NCBI RefSeq assembly: GCF_900172365.1
Contig: NZ_FWFJ01000008.1
Span: forward strand, 1-64,000
DNA: 64,000 nt
Direction of reading: 5' to 3'
Origin: Roseovarius gaetbuli
GTDB taxonomy: Bacteria > Pseudomonadota > Alphaproteobacteria > Rhodobacterales > Rhodobacteraceae
Below are positions 38,005-46,193 of this stretch, piece by piece. Numbering within the stretch: position 1 is the first letter of the stretch; the number at the start of each line of letters is the position of its first letter. The position numbers were made by a program, and so were the translations under genes. The notes beneath the pieces are model-generated. The model had not been told where the DNA came from and made no database searches. It worked only from the letters and a program-made list of their open reading frames with translations.

Positions 38005-38464
38005 GCTTTATGCCTATACCGACGGCGCCTGTTCGGGCAATCCCGGCCCCGGCGGCTGGGGCGCATTGTTGCGCGCGACCGAGGGCGACAAGATCGTCAA
38101 GGAACGCGAATTGTCCGGCGGCGAGGCCCTGACCACCAACAACCGGATGGAACTTTTGGCCGCGATCCACGCGCTTGAAACGCTCGCCAAGCCGAGCCAG
38201 ATCACCATCATAACCGATAGCGCCTATGTCAAAAACGGTGTCACCGGCTGGATCCATGGCTGGAAGCGCAACGGCTGGAAAACCGCCGCCCGCAAACCGG
38301 TCAAGAATGTCGAACTCTGGCAGCGCCTGGACGAGGCCCAGGCCCGCCACGACGTCACCTGGGAATGGGTCAAAGGCCACGCCGGGCACCCCGAGAACGA
38401 GCGCGCCGATGAATTGGCCCGCGCCGGAATGGAGCCGTTCAAACCCGGCAAACCCCGCGCATGA
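37997..38464 (+). CDS. rnhA: Ribonuclease HI
   Basis: Removes RNA from RNA-DNA hybrids. The 155-residue protein has the complete D-E-D-D site: [16 protein letters not shown] (Asp8), [15 protein letters not shown] and ADELARAGM, plus the handle-region sequence [14 protein letters not shown]. The ATG at 37997 lies within the end of the methyltransferase gene, and rnhA overlaps the next gene by ATGA, so the four genes DUF3429-methyltransferase-rnhA-TRIC are translationally coupled. Confidence 0.97.
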   Translation: MAKLYAYTDGACSGNPGPGGWGALLRATEGDKIVKERELSGGEALTTNNRMELLAAIHALETLAKPSQITIITDSAYVKNGVTGWIHGWKRNGWKTAARKPVKNVELWQRLDEAQARHDVTWEWVKGHAGHPENERADELARAGMEPFKPGKPRA

Positions 38465-39084
38465 GCCCGATGATCCTGCTCGATTATGCCTCGGTGCTGA
38501 TCTTTGCGCTGACCGGGGCCTTGATGGCCAGCCGCCAGCAACTCGATATCGTCGGCTTTGCCTTTATCGCCTGTCTGACGGCAGTGGGTGGCGGCACGCT
38601 GCGCGATGTGCTGCTGGATCGCAACCCGGTGTTCTGGCTTGGCAATCCCAACTATATCCTGATCGCCTGCGGCGCGGCGCTTGTGGTGTTTTTCACCGCC
38701 CATCTGGTCGAAAGCCGCTATCGTCTGCTGCTCTGGCTCGACAGCTTTGCGCTTGCGGTCGCCGTGCCCGCCGGGGTGGCGGCCGCGATGAGCATGCTGC
38801 AACCCGGCGCGATCGTGGTGATCATGGGCGTGGTCACCGGCTGTATGGGCGGGCTGTTGCGCGATGTGGTCTGCAACGAGGTGCCGCTCGTGCTCAAGCA
38901 AGGCGAGCTTTACGTGAGCGCCGCCTTCGGGGGGGCCCTTACCGCCGTCACGCTAAGCCAGTTTAGCGGCGAGGTGCTCGTTATCCTTGGCGGCTGCGCC
39001 CTTGTCACATGGGCCCTGCGTGCAGGCTCTCTTACCTTTGGCTGGCGCCTGCCCGTCTATCGCAGCCGTCCGCCGCGCGTGTGA
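38461..39084 (+). CDS. TRIC-type cation channel (UPF0126)
   Basis: Membrane protein of 207 residues with about seven helices in two related halves. The duplicated motif is [18 protein letters not shown] (about 44-61) and [16 protein letters not shown] (about 132-147), the mark of trimeric intracellular cation channels of bacteria. It likely conducts monovalent cations; its physiological role is not known. It overlaps rnhA by 4 bases and is convergent with the GFA gene. Confidence 0.9.
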   Translation: MSPMILLDYASVLIFALTGALMASRQQLDIVGFAFIACLTAVGGGTLRDVLLDRNPVFWLGNPNYILIACGAALVVFFTAHLVESRYRLLLWLDSFALAVAVPAGVAAAMSMLQPGAIVVIMGVVTGCMGGLLRDVVCNEVPLVLKQGELYVSAAFGGALTAVTLSQFSGEVLVILGGCALVTWALRAGSLTFGWRLPVYRSRPPRV

Positions 39085-39129
39085 AGCTGCCGTCGACATC
39101 TGCTCGCGGTTCTCAGGGCCATTAACTTG

Positions 39130-39537
39130 TCAATCTTGAGCGTCATGTCGCAAGATCACTGACAAGTCGAAAACCCACGGAAGGGCCGATCCGCACCAGA
39201 CCTGAACTTTTGGCTTCAATTGGGCCCGTTGTCGTATCGTGCCCACACGCAAACCAAAAAATGCTGTGGGGTCGCCTTTTGTGCGGGCATGGATTCTGGT
39301 ACCGCAGTCCGGGCAGAAGCTCAGGTGACGTATACGCCCGCTCTCTGCCATTTTCTCGTATTCTTTGAGCGTCCCGGTCATAAGTCGAAACTGCCCGTCA
39401 GTTACGCTCGCGACCACCCCATAGGCAGAGCCCGAATTAACCTGGCAGTCGGCACAATGACAGAGTGCCACTCTATCGGGGTCGATTTCCGCCTCGTATG
39501 TGACCTGCCCACAAAGACAAGCGCCATCAACCTTCAT
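39130..39537 (-). CDS. GFA/CENP-V-family zinc protein
   Basis: The 135-residue protein has the Zn-ligand pattern of the glutathione-dependent formaldehyde-activating family: GACLCGQVTYEAEI at the N-terminus, ALCHCADCQVNSGSAYG near 31-47, and FCPDCGTRIHARTKG near 74. Such proteins bind zinc and often a glutathione-like substrate; actual formaldehyde activity is not assured. The ATG at 39537 is chosen; the frame is open to 39612. Base composition is less GC-rich than in its neighbours. Confidence 0.88.
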   Translation of the reverse strand: MKVDGACLCGQVTYEAEIDPDRVALCHCADCQVNSGSAYGVVASVTDGQFRLMTGTLKEYEKMAESGRIRHLSFCPDCGTRIHARTKGDPTAFFGLRVGTIRQRAQLKPKVQVWCGSALPWVFDLSVILRHDAQD

Positions 39538-39673
39538 TCTGAACCTCGCAGGACCACGCATTGGGCGAAGAGTTTTCACTCTTACACCGATGCAAAAAAC
39601 CAGGCAATCCAATGGGCCAATCCGGGCTCAGTCACACCGCCCAGCCAGAGCCCCAAAACCCTCAGATGAGCCC

Positions 39674-39913
39674 CTACTTCCGCCCCAGATAGGTCTGATA
39701 AAGCCAGATCAGCAACATCGCGCCAAGCACCGCCCCGATCAAACCGCCCAGCAAGCCTGTCACCGTCAGCAGCACCCGGATCACAAGCCCGCCGATAAGC
39801 GCGCCCGCGATCCCAATCAGAACGGTCGGCACGATGCCGGCCTCGACCTTCATCATCCTTGTCGCCAGAAACCCCGCCGCGGCCCCGATGATAATGAGAT
39901 AGATAACCCCCAT
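39674..39913 (-). CDS. GlsB/YeaQ/YmgE-family membrane protein
   Basis: Small protein of 79 residues with three hydrophobic helices and Gly-rich packing, including MGVIYLIIIGAAAGFLATRM at the start and a GALIGGLVIRVLL core. The family (transglycosylase-associated, GlsB) contains small stress-response membrane proteins without assigned activity. It follows 6 bases after a second small membrane protein. Confidence 0.88.
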   Translation of the reverse strand: MGVIYLIIIGAAAGFLATRMMKVEAGIVPTVLIGIAGALIGGLVIRVLLTVTGLLGGLIGAVLGAMLLIWLYQTYLGRK

Positions 39914-39919
39914 GTCGCC

Positions 39920-40162
39920 CTACTTTCTGCCACGCCAATGCGTCGGCACGATGATCAGCGCGCCGATCGAGGAAATGATCGCATCAACCCCCGGCGCGCC
40001 AAAACGGAACCCGAACATGATCCGCATGAAATAGAACAAGAACGCCCCGCCGACGCAAATGATGATCGACGGCAAATACCCATTGCGCGTAAAGCCGCTT
40101 TTCTCGGACACATAGCCAACGATGCCCGCGATCACCACCGTGCCGAAAAGTTGCAGAAACAT
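39920..40162 (-). CDS. Small membrane protein, hypothetical
   Basis: The 80-residue product has three hydrophobic segments (about 3-18, 29-48 and 60-73) with a basic end. Its general form resembles the GlsB-type neighbour downstream, so it may be a diverged relative, but I see no sequence identity that proves it. It starts 9 bases after the fmt stop and is probably part of the def-fmt transcript. Confidence 0.75.
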   Translation of the reverse strand: MFLQLFGTVVIAGIVGYVSEKSGFTRNGYLPSIIICVGGAFLFYFMRIMFGFRFGAPGVDAIISSIGALIIVPTHWRGRK

Positions 40163-40171
40163 CTATGCCCC

Positions 40172-41074
40172 CTAGCCCAGCACCGTGCCGACAGGCAGGG
40201 CCATTCCACGCAAAAACTCGCCCCTATCCTGCGCGCCCTTGCCCGCCCGTTGCAAGCGCAAAAGCCGCACTGCACCCGTGCCACAGGCCACCGTAAGCTC
40301 GCTATCCAGCACTTCACCGGGCGCGCCCTGTCCCGTCGCCAGCACCGAGCCGAGCAGTTTCACCCGCACGCCGTTCACCTCGATCCAGGCGCCGGGAAAG
40401 GGCGAAAGCCCCCGGATAAGCCGGTCAACCTCCGGCGCGGGGCGGCTCCAATCGACCTGCGCCTCGGCCTTGTCGATCTTGGCGGCATAGGTAACGCCCG
40501 TCTCGGGTTGCGGCTCGGGCACCAGCGCATCAAGCCGCTTTAGCGCCTCGACAATCAGCCGCGCGCTCATGGCGGAAAGACGATCGTGCAATGCGCCGGT
40601 GGTCTCCTGCGTGCCGATCCCTGTCGCCTCGCACAGCAGCACCGGCCCGGTATCAAGCCCGGCCTCCATCTGCATGATGCAGACACCGGTCTGCGCATCA
40701 CCAGCCATGATCGCGCGATGAATGGGCGCCGCCCCGCGCCAGCGTGGCAAAAGGCTGGCGTGAATGTTGAGACATCCGCGCGCGGGCGCAGCCAAAATCG
40801 CTTGCGGCAAGATAAGACCATAGGCCACAACCACCGCCACATCGGCATTGAGCGCCGCAAACGCCTCTGCCTCGCTCTTGAGGCTCACAGGATGGCGCAC
40901 CTCAAGCCCAAGCGCCTCCGCGCGCGCCTGCACCGGCGAGGGGCGCTCTTTCTTGCCGCGACCGGCAGGGCGGGGCGGCTGGCAATAAACCGCGACAACC
41001 TCATGCCCCGCCGCCACCAATGCCTCTAGCACCGGCACCGAAAACTCGGGCGTTCCCATGAAGATCACACGCAT
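40172..41074 (-). CDS. fmt: Methionyl-tRNA formyltransferase
   Basis: Formylates initiator Met-tRNA. The 300-residue protein starts [19 protein letters not shown], and has the catalytic Asn/His/Asp region in [18 protein letters not shown] plus METGLDTG-type segment ([12 protein letters not shown]), and the C-terminal tRNA-binding domain. The ATG at 41074 is family-typical; an ATG at 41089 would add 5 residues. It follows the two def-type genes, a classical pairing, with a long palindrome in the spacer. Confidence 0.96.
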   Translation of the reverse strand: MRVIFMGTPEFSVPVLEALVAAGHEVVAVYCQPPRPAGRGKKERPSPVQARAEALGLEVRHPVSLKSEAEAFAALNADVAVVVAYGLILPQAILAAPARGCLNIHASLLPRWRGAAPIHRAIMAGDAQTGVCIMQMEAGLDTGPVLLCEATGIGTQETTGALHDRLSAMSARLIVEALKRLDALVPEPQPETGVTYAAKIDKAEAQVDWSRPAPEVDRLIRGLSPFPGAWIEVNGVRVKLLGSVLATGQGAPGEVLDSELTVACGTGAVRLLRLQRAGKGAQDRGEFLRGMALPVGTVLG

Positions 41075-41082
41075 TCCCGCCC

Positions 41083-41109
41083 CTTTCATCGTTCAAAAAG
41101 TACTCAAAC
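41083..41109 (-). repeat. Dispersed GAGTATTT element, copy before fmt
   Basis: Read on the minus strand: GTTTGAGTACTTTTTGAACG then ATGAAAG. This is the GATGAAAG variant. It lies in the short spacer just upstream of fmt, next to the long palindrome at 41111, and its end contains the alternative fmt start. Confidence 0.6.
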
Positions 41110-41110
41110 A

Positions 41111-41137
41111 CCAAGAAAATTCGCCGAATTTTCTTGG
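41111..41137. repeat. Long AT-rich palindrome between def-like gene and fmt
   Basis: CCAAGAAAATTC (41111-41122) pairs perfectly with GAATTTTCTTGG (41126-41137), giving a 12-bp stem with loop GCC. There is no U tract beyond. The centre (TTCGCCGAA) resembles that of the palindrome at 49994 (TTCGACGAA), so both may belong to a family of hairpin elements in this genome. Confidence 0.7.
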
Positions 41138-41162
41138 TCCGCCCCAGCTGCACGCGGCGTGG

Positions 41163-41657
41163 CTAGCCCTGCTTCCGCGCCTTGCGCAAAAGCATGTCAC
41201 GTTTGACCTTGCTCAGCCGATCGAAATACATCCGCCCCGCCAGATGGTCGATCTGATGCTGCACGCTGGTCGCCCAAAGCCCGACAAAATCGCGCTCTTC
41301 AATCTCGCCTGCCTCGTTAAGAAACTCCACGGTCACCGCACGGGGCCGCGCGATCAGGGCCGATTGCCCCGGCAGGTTCGGGCTTGCCTCAGCATGCGGG
41401 CGCAACTGCACGCTGGCGTGAAGCGCCTTGGGGTTGGCCATGCGCACCGCCTTGCCGCGGCTTTCGCTGGCATCGACAACGGCAAGGGCACGCATTACGC
41501 CGATCTGCACCGCCGCAAGACCGACGCCTGGCATCGCCTCCATCGTGTCGATCATATCGGCCCAAATCGCGCGCACCTCGTCGTCGATCACCTCGACCGG
41601 CGTCGCGACACTGCGCAAGCGCTTGTCGGGCCAAGGCAGACAGGGGCGCACCGCCAC
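41163..41657 (-). CDS. Peptide deformylase-like protein with degenerate active site
   Basis: Homologous along its full 164 residues to the neighbouring deformylase. Motif I is intact (GVGLAAVQ at 44-51), but motif II (normally EGCLS, with the metal-binding Cys) is replaced by EASPNLPG at about 90-97, and motif III HEIDH is HQIDH at 134-138, so the catalytic Glu is Gln. The metal site lacks Cys and the general base, so ordinary deformylase activity is not expected. The frame is intact and conserved-looking, suggesting another role. It starts 4 bases after def. Confidence 0.88.
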   Translation of the reverse strand: MAVRPCLPWPDKRLRSVATPVEVIDDEVRAIWADMIDTMEAMPGVGLAAVQIGVMRALAVVDASESRGKAVRMANPKALHASVQLRPHAEASPNLPGQSALIARPRAVTVEFLNEAGEIEERDFVGLWATSVQHQIDHLAGRMYFDRLSKVKRDMLLRKARKQG

Positions 41658-41661
41658 CGCG

Positions 41662-42180
41662 CTAGCCCCGCGCCATTTCGCGTTTCAACTTTTGCATCCG
41701 GCGGGTGATCATCTGACGCTTCATCGCGCCGAGGTAATCAATGAACAACTTGCCATCGAGGTGGTCGATCTCATGCTGCACGCAGGTCGCCCAGAGCCCG
41801 TCAAAGCCCTCTTTGTGTTCTTTGCCGTTAATATCCACCCAGCGCACCTCGACCTCTTTGGGCCGTGTCACCTCGGCATATTGATCCGGAATCGACAAAC
41901 AGCCCTCTTCATAGACATTGGTCTCGTCCGACACGGCGACAACCTCGGGGTTGATCATCACCATCGGGCGCGGGGTTTCATTCTCGCCCTTGACACAATC
42001 CAGCACGATCACCCGCTCAAGCACGCCAACCTGCGGCGCGGCCAGACCGATGCCCGGCGCGTCATACATCGTCTCAAGCATGTCTCGTGACAGCTCACGC
42101 AACGCGTCCGTCACATTGGCAACGGGCGTGCATACCTTTTTAAGGCGCGGGTCGGGGTGGATCAGGATCGGCCGTTTCAT
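41662..42180 (-). CDS. def: Peptide deformylase
   Basis: Removes the formyl group from nascent proteins. The 172-residue protein has all three motifs: GIGLAAPQ at 43-50, EEGCLS with Cys94 at 91-96, and HEIDH at 136-140. It heads the minus-strand group def - def-like - fmt. The start at 42180 (MKRPILIHPDPRLKKV) is family-typical; an ATG at 42189 would add MTH. No strong ribosome-binding site is visible for either. Confidence 0.96.
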   Translation of the reverse strand: MKRPILIHPDPRLKKVCTPVANVTDALRELSRDMLETMYDAPGIGLAAPQVGVLERVIVLDCVKGENETPRPMVMINPEVVAVSDETNVYEEGCLSIPDQYAEVTRPKEVEVRWVDINGKEHKEGFDGLWATCVQHEIDHLDGKLFIDYLGAMKRQMITRRMQKLKREMARG

Positions 42181-42276
42181 ATGGGTCATTTAGGATATGA
42201 AGACCGGTTCTGCAACGCCTCTTGCGCCCAACGCCATTTCGGCTAGCTTGCCGTCGCAGCCTATAGGAGAGCACCA

Positions 42277-43449
42277 ATGAATTTCGACGAGATCATCGAC
42301 CGGCGCGGCCACCTGTCCAGCAAATGGGACATGATGGAGAACATTTATGGCGTTCCGGCCGATGACGGGCTGGCGATGTGGGTGGCCGACATGGACTTTC
42401 GCTCGCCCGATTGCGTGCAAGACGCGGTGCGCGCCAAGCTTGAGCATGGCATTTACGGCTATCTCGGCGACTACACCCCTTACACCTCGGCCATTCAATG
42501 GTGGATGAAGACCCGCCACGGCTGGGAGATCGAGCACGACTGGATCATGACCACCACCGGGCTTTGCAACGGCGTCGGCATTGCTGTCGACACGCTGACC
42601 AATCCGGGCGACGCGGTGGTGCTGTTCACGCCGGTCTATCACGCCTTTGCGCGGGTCATCCGGTCGGCCAACCGCACTGTGCTCGAATGCCCGCTGGTCA
42701 ACACTGCCGGGCGCTACGAGATGGATTTCGACAGGTACGAAACCATGATGACCGGCAAGGAAACGATGCTGATCCTCTGCTCGCCGCACAATCCCGGCGG
42801 TCGGGTCTGGAGCAAGGACGAATTGCGCGCCGTCGCTGATTTCGCCCGCCGCCACGATCTGTTGATCATTTCGGACGAAGTGCATCACGATCTGGTCTTT
42901 CCCGGTCATAAACACACGGCCATGCCGCTGGCCGATCCGGGCATCGCCGACCGGCTGATCATGCTCACTGCGCCGTCGAAAACCTTCAACATTGCAGGTA
43001 CGCATTGCGGCCAGATGATCGTGCCGAGCGATACGCTGCGCGGCCAGCTCAAGGCGCGCATGTCGGCCCTGTCCTTGGCCAGCCACGATTTCGGCGTGGC
43101 GATGACCACCGGCGCCTATAGCCCCGAGGGCGCCGCCTGGGTGGACGAGCTCGTCACCTATCTCGACGGCAATCGCAAAATCTTTGACGACGGCCTTAAC
43201 GCCATTCCCGGCATTTCCTCGATGGCGCTTGAATCCACCTACCTGTCGTGGGTCGATTTCTCGGGCACCGGCATGACCCGCGAGGAATACAAGAAGCGCG
43301 TCAACAAGGATGCCCGCATCGCGGTCAACTATGGCTCGACCTTCGGCACCGGCGGCGAAACCTTCCTGCGCTTCAACATCGGCATGCCCCGCTCCCAGAT
43401 TGTCGAGGCCGTCGAACGTCTGCAAGCCGCCTTCGGCGATCTGCAATAG
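42277..43449 (+). CDS. patB: PatB/MalY-family C-S lyase (PLP-dependent)
   Basis: Fold-type I PLP enzyme of 390 residues of the cystathionine beta-lyase PatB/MalY subfamily. Seen are the opening DRRGHLSSKWDMM, WVADMDFRSP (substrate loop), NPGGRVWSKDEL, ISDEVHHDLVFPG and the PLP-lysine motif TAPSKTFNIAG. It probably cleaves cystathionine or other S-substituted cysteines, releasing ammonia and pyruvate. ATG at 42277 follows a TATAGGAGAGC ribosome-binding site. The frameshifted DHDPS-family gene starts 8 bases later, suggesting they once formed an operon. Confidence 0.93.
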   Translation: MNFDEIIDRRGHLSSKWDMMENIYGVPADDGLAMWVADMDFRSPDCVQDAVRAKLEHGIYGYLGDYTPYTSAIQWWMKTRHGWEIEHDWIMTTTGLCNGVGIAVDTLTNPGDAVVLFTPVYHAFARVIRSANRTVLECPLVNTAGRYEMDFDRYETMMTGKETMLILCSPHNPGGRVWSKDELRAVADFARRHDLLIISDEVHHDLVFPGHKHTAMPLADPGIADRLIMLTAPSKTFNIAGTHCGQMIVPSDTLRGQLKARMSALSLASHDFGVAMTTGAYSPEGAAWVDELVTYLDGNRKIFDDGLNAIPGISSMALESTYLSWVDFSGTGMTREEYKKRVNKDARIAVNYGSTFGTGGETFLRFNIGMPRSQIVEAVERLQAAFGDLQ

Positions 43450-43457
43450 GGCCGCGA

Positions 43458-44365
43458 ATGACACCTCCCGGCGTGTTCACCGGGCTCTCGGCCTTTCCGC
43501 TGACCCCGGCGACTGCTTCGGGCGAGGTTGAGACCGATGCGCTTCGCGCGCTCGTCGCGCGCGGCGTTGCGGCGGGGGTTGATGCGATCTGTGTGCTGGG
43601 CAGCACCGGCATCTATGCCTATCTGAGCCGTGCCGAGCGCCGCCGTGCGATTGACGCGCCGTTTCCGTGGCGGGTTCAACCCCCATTCTGGCCGGTATCG
43701 GCGCTCTGCGCACAGATGAGGCCATCGCCCTTGCCCGCGACGCACAAGAGGCCGGGGCCGATGGGCTGTTGCTGGCGGCGATGTCCTATACGCCCCTCAC
43801 CCAGGATGAGGCCTTTGAACATTTCCAGAGCGTCGCGGCGGCCACCAACCTGCCGCTTTGCATCTACAACAACCCCTCTACGACGCATTTCCAATTTTCC
43901 CTGCCCTTGCTGGCGCGCTTGGCGGATATCCCCATGATCGTCGCGCTGAAGAACCCCGAACCGGCGCAAGGCACCCTCGCCGAGGAACTGACCGTGCTGC
44001 GTGCAAACCTCGCGGCGCCTTTCACGCTTGGTTATAGCGGCGACTGGTGTGCGGCACGCGCGCTTTTGGCCGGGGCCGATAGCTGGTTCAGCGTTGTCGC
44101 GGGTCTGTTTCCGGTTCCGGCACTGGCTATGGCCCGCGCGGCGCAAGCCGGTGAGACCGAAAAGGCGATGCAGATCGACGCCGCCTTCGCGCCGCTTTGG
44201 GCGCTGTTCAAGGAGTTCGGAAGCATCCGGGTGACCTATGCCGCCGCCAACCTTCTGGCGCTCACAGACGCGCAGCCACCGCGCCCGATCCTGCCCCTGC
44301 CCGAGGCCGATATCGCGCGCCTCAAGGCCGCGATTGCGCCGCTTGCCGACTGGCCAAGCACCTAA
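43458..44365 (+). pseudogene. Dihydrodipicolinate synthase-family gene, frameshifted
   Basis: The first 66 codons read MTPPGVFTGLSAFPLTPATA and continue through CVLGSTGIYAYLSRAERRRAID, with the substrate-binding GSTG region. At 43656-43658 the frame shifts: the following frame gives AVSVAGSTPILAGIGALRTD and runs to the stop with the Tyr region CIYNNPSTTH and the Schiff-base Lys in IVALKNPEP. One missing base restores a 302-residue protein of normal length. Members are class I aldolases acting on pyruvate and an aldehyde. The break may be true or a sequencing error; substrate unknown. Stop overlaps bciA by 4 bases. Confidence 0.85.
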
Positions 44366-45355
44366 AAAACCGCGTGATCGCCGCGCTCGACCTCGGCCCT
44401 GCCGCCGATCACCTCGGCGTAATAGTCAAACAGCCGGTCCTGCCCGGTTTCGGGCGTCGCCTCGGCATCGTACTGGCCGCTTGAGGCATCCAGCACCAAC
44501 ATCGACTCGGTCGCGTAATACCGCCCGATCCGCGCCAGCTCTGCTTTGTCGCGCAAGCCCGGCGACAGCCGCCCCAAGGTGCCAAGCACCGCGATGATCG
44601 CATCCATCATACCCGCCGGAACCCTGCGGAATTTCGGCGCCCGCCCCAACAGGCGAAAGACCTCTTCGCCCTGCTCGCGCGGGGTGATCGCCGGGCTCGG
44701 CCCGCCAATCGGCAAAATCCGGTTGTGGGGGCTTGCATCGCTTGGACAACCGGCAAAATAGGCCCCGAGAACGGCGTCACTTATCGGCTTGCAGGCGGTC
44801 AGGCGACCATCGCCAAACAAGAGATAAGGCTTGCCCTGCTGCACACGCGCGATCTGGCTCGAGAGGGATTTGAAAAACGCCGTGGGGCGCAGGATGGAGT
44901 AGGTCATGCCCGAGGCCTGCAACGCCGCCTCGAAGGCAAGCCTGGCGTGCTGAAACCCCAAACGCGGCTTTTGAACACAGATCGCGGACAAGAGCACGAA
45001 TTGCCCCACGCCCGCCACCTTTGCCGCCGCGAGCACGCCCATATGCGCGCCGTGATCCACTGCCCAGGCATCCTTGGGCGTGCCGGTGCGCGAGGCCATG
45101 CAAGACACCCCCGCATCAAACCGACCGGCGCCAAAAATCCGGGCAAGCGCGCCCGGATCGCTGACATCAGCGATTTCAGACGTCGCCTCGGAAGGAAGGT
45201 CCCCGATCACCGCCCTTGCGCAACAGGCACACCACCGCGTGCCCGTGCGCCAACAGCGCCGCCAGCGTGGCGCGGCCAATCGTGGCGGTTGCTCCTAAAA
45301 GCAGAACGCGTTTGGGGGCCGAGAGATTGCTTGGGCTGGGGCCAACATCTTGCAT
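44362..45355 (-). pseudogene. bciA: Divinyl chlorophyllide a 8-vinyl reductase (BciA), frameshifted
   Basis: NADPH-dependent BciA/DVR reduces the 8-vinyl group in chlorophyll and bacteriochlorophyll synthesis. The long frame shows strong identity to plant DVR: SCMASRTGTPKDAWAVDH, FVLLSAICVQKPRLGFQHAR, YSILRPTAFFKSLSSQIA and LPIGGPSPAITPREQG. The N-terminus with the Rossmann motif LLLGATATIGRATLAALLA reads from an ATG at 45355 in another frame and stops just after HAVVCLLRKGGDR. One extra base in the CCCC run at 45201-45204 explains both; removing it gives 330 residues. No other photosynthesis gene is in the window. Confidence 0.88.
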
Positions 45356-45411
45356 GCCCCCAACCCTAGAGCGCGAACCCGCGCCTTAGAAGCCGAATAA
45401 TCCTGCGCGCG

Positions 45412-46191
45412 TTACGCCGATACCTTGGCGCTCGCCTTGGGGCGCAGAACATGCGGCACCGCCGGGTCATAAAGCGCGCTTTCGGTGAAATCGCTGATCT
45501 CGCCCAACACCTTGCCGACCATGATCAAGGCCGTGCGGGTGATCTTTTCGGCCCGCACCTTGGCATGGATATCCGCCAGCGTGCCGCGAATGAACATCTG
45601 ATCCGGCCAGCCGACGCGATAGGCGACAACCACCGGGCAATCCTCGCCATAGTACGGCGCCAGAACCCGGTGAATTTCGCGCAGGTTGCGCACCCCAAGA
45701 TGGATCGCCAGCGTCGCGCCGGTGCGTGCGAAATTCTCAAGCGTTTCACCCTCGGGCATCGAGGTGGATTTCATCGACACCCGCGTCAGCACGATGGATT
45801 GCGCCACTTCCGGCACAGTGAGTTCCTGGCCCAAAGCCGCCGCCGCCGCCGCATAGGCGGGCACGCCGGGAATGATCTGATAGTCGATGCCGTCGGCGCG
45901 CAAGCGGCGGATCTGTTCGGCAATCGCGCCGTAAAGCGAGGGATCACCCGAATGCACCCGCGCCACATCCTGCCCCTTGGCATGGGCCTCCTTGATCACG
46001 CCGTGGGTGTCATCAAGCGTCATTGGCGCCGTGTCCATCACCAGCGCGCCCTCGGGCGCACACTCAACCACCTGCGGCGGCACCAGGCTTCCGGCATAAA
46101 GACAGACCGGGCACGCGCCGATCACCCGCGCGGCCTTGAGGGTCAGAAGTTCCGGATCACCCGGCCCTGCGCCAATAAAATAAACCGTCAT
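45412..46191 (-). CDS. cobM: Precorrin-4 C11-methyltransferase
   Basis: SAM-dependent methyltransferase (259 residues) of the corrin pathway, adding the C11 methyl. It has the tetrapyrrole methylase marks: MTVYFIGAGPGDPELLTLKA at the start, SGDPSLYGAIAEQI (about 81-94) and IIPGVPAYAAAAAALGQE (about 107-124). It is the last of the block cobH-cobL-cobI-cbiG/cobJ-cobM and starts 2 bases after the fusion gene. Confidence 0.95.
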   Translation of the reverse strand: MTVYFIGAGPGDPELLTLKAARVIGACPVCLYAGSLVPPQVVECAPEGALVMDTAPMTLDDTHGVIKEAHAKGQDVARVHSGDPSLYGAIAEQIRRLRADGIDYQIIPGVPAYAAAAAALGQELTVPEVAQSIVLTRVSMKSTSMPEGETLENFARTGATLAIHLGVRNLREIHRVLAPYYGEDCPVVVAYRVGWPDQMFIRGTLADIHAKVRAEKITRTALIMVGKVLGEISDFTESALYDPAVPHVLRPKASAKVSA

Positions 46192-46193
46192 CT

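Noticed and set aside
43640-43670. Programmed ribosomal frameshift in the DHDPS-family gene
   Set aside because: No slippery heptamer or downstream pseudoknot is evident, and family members are not known to use recoding.
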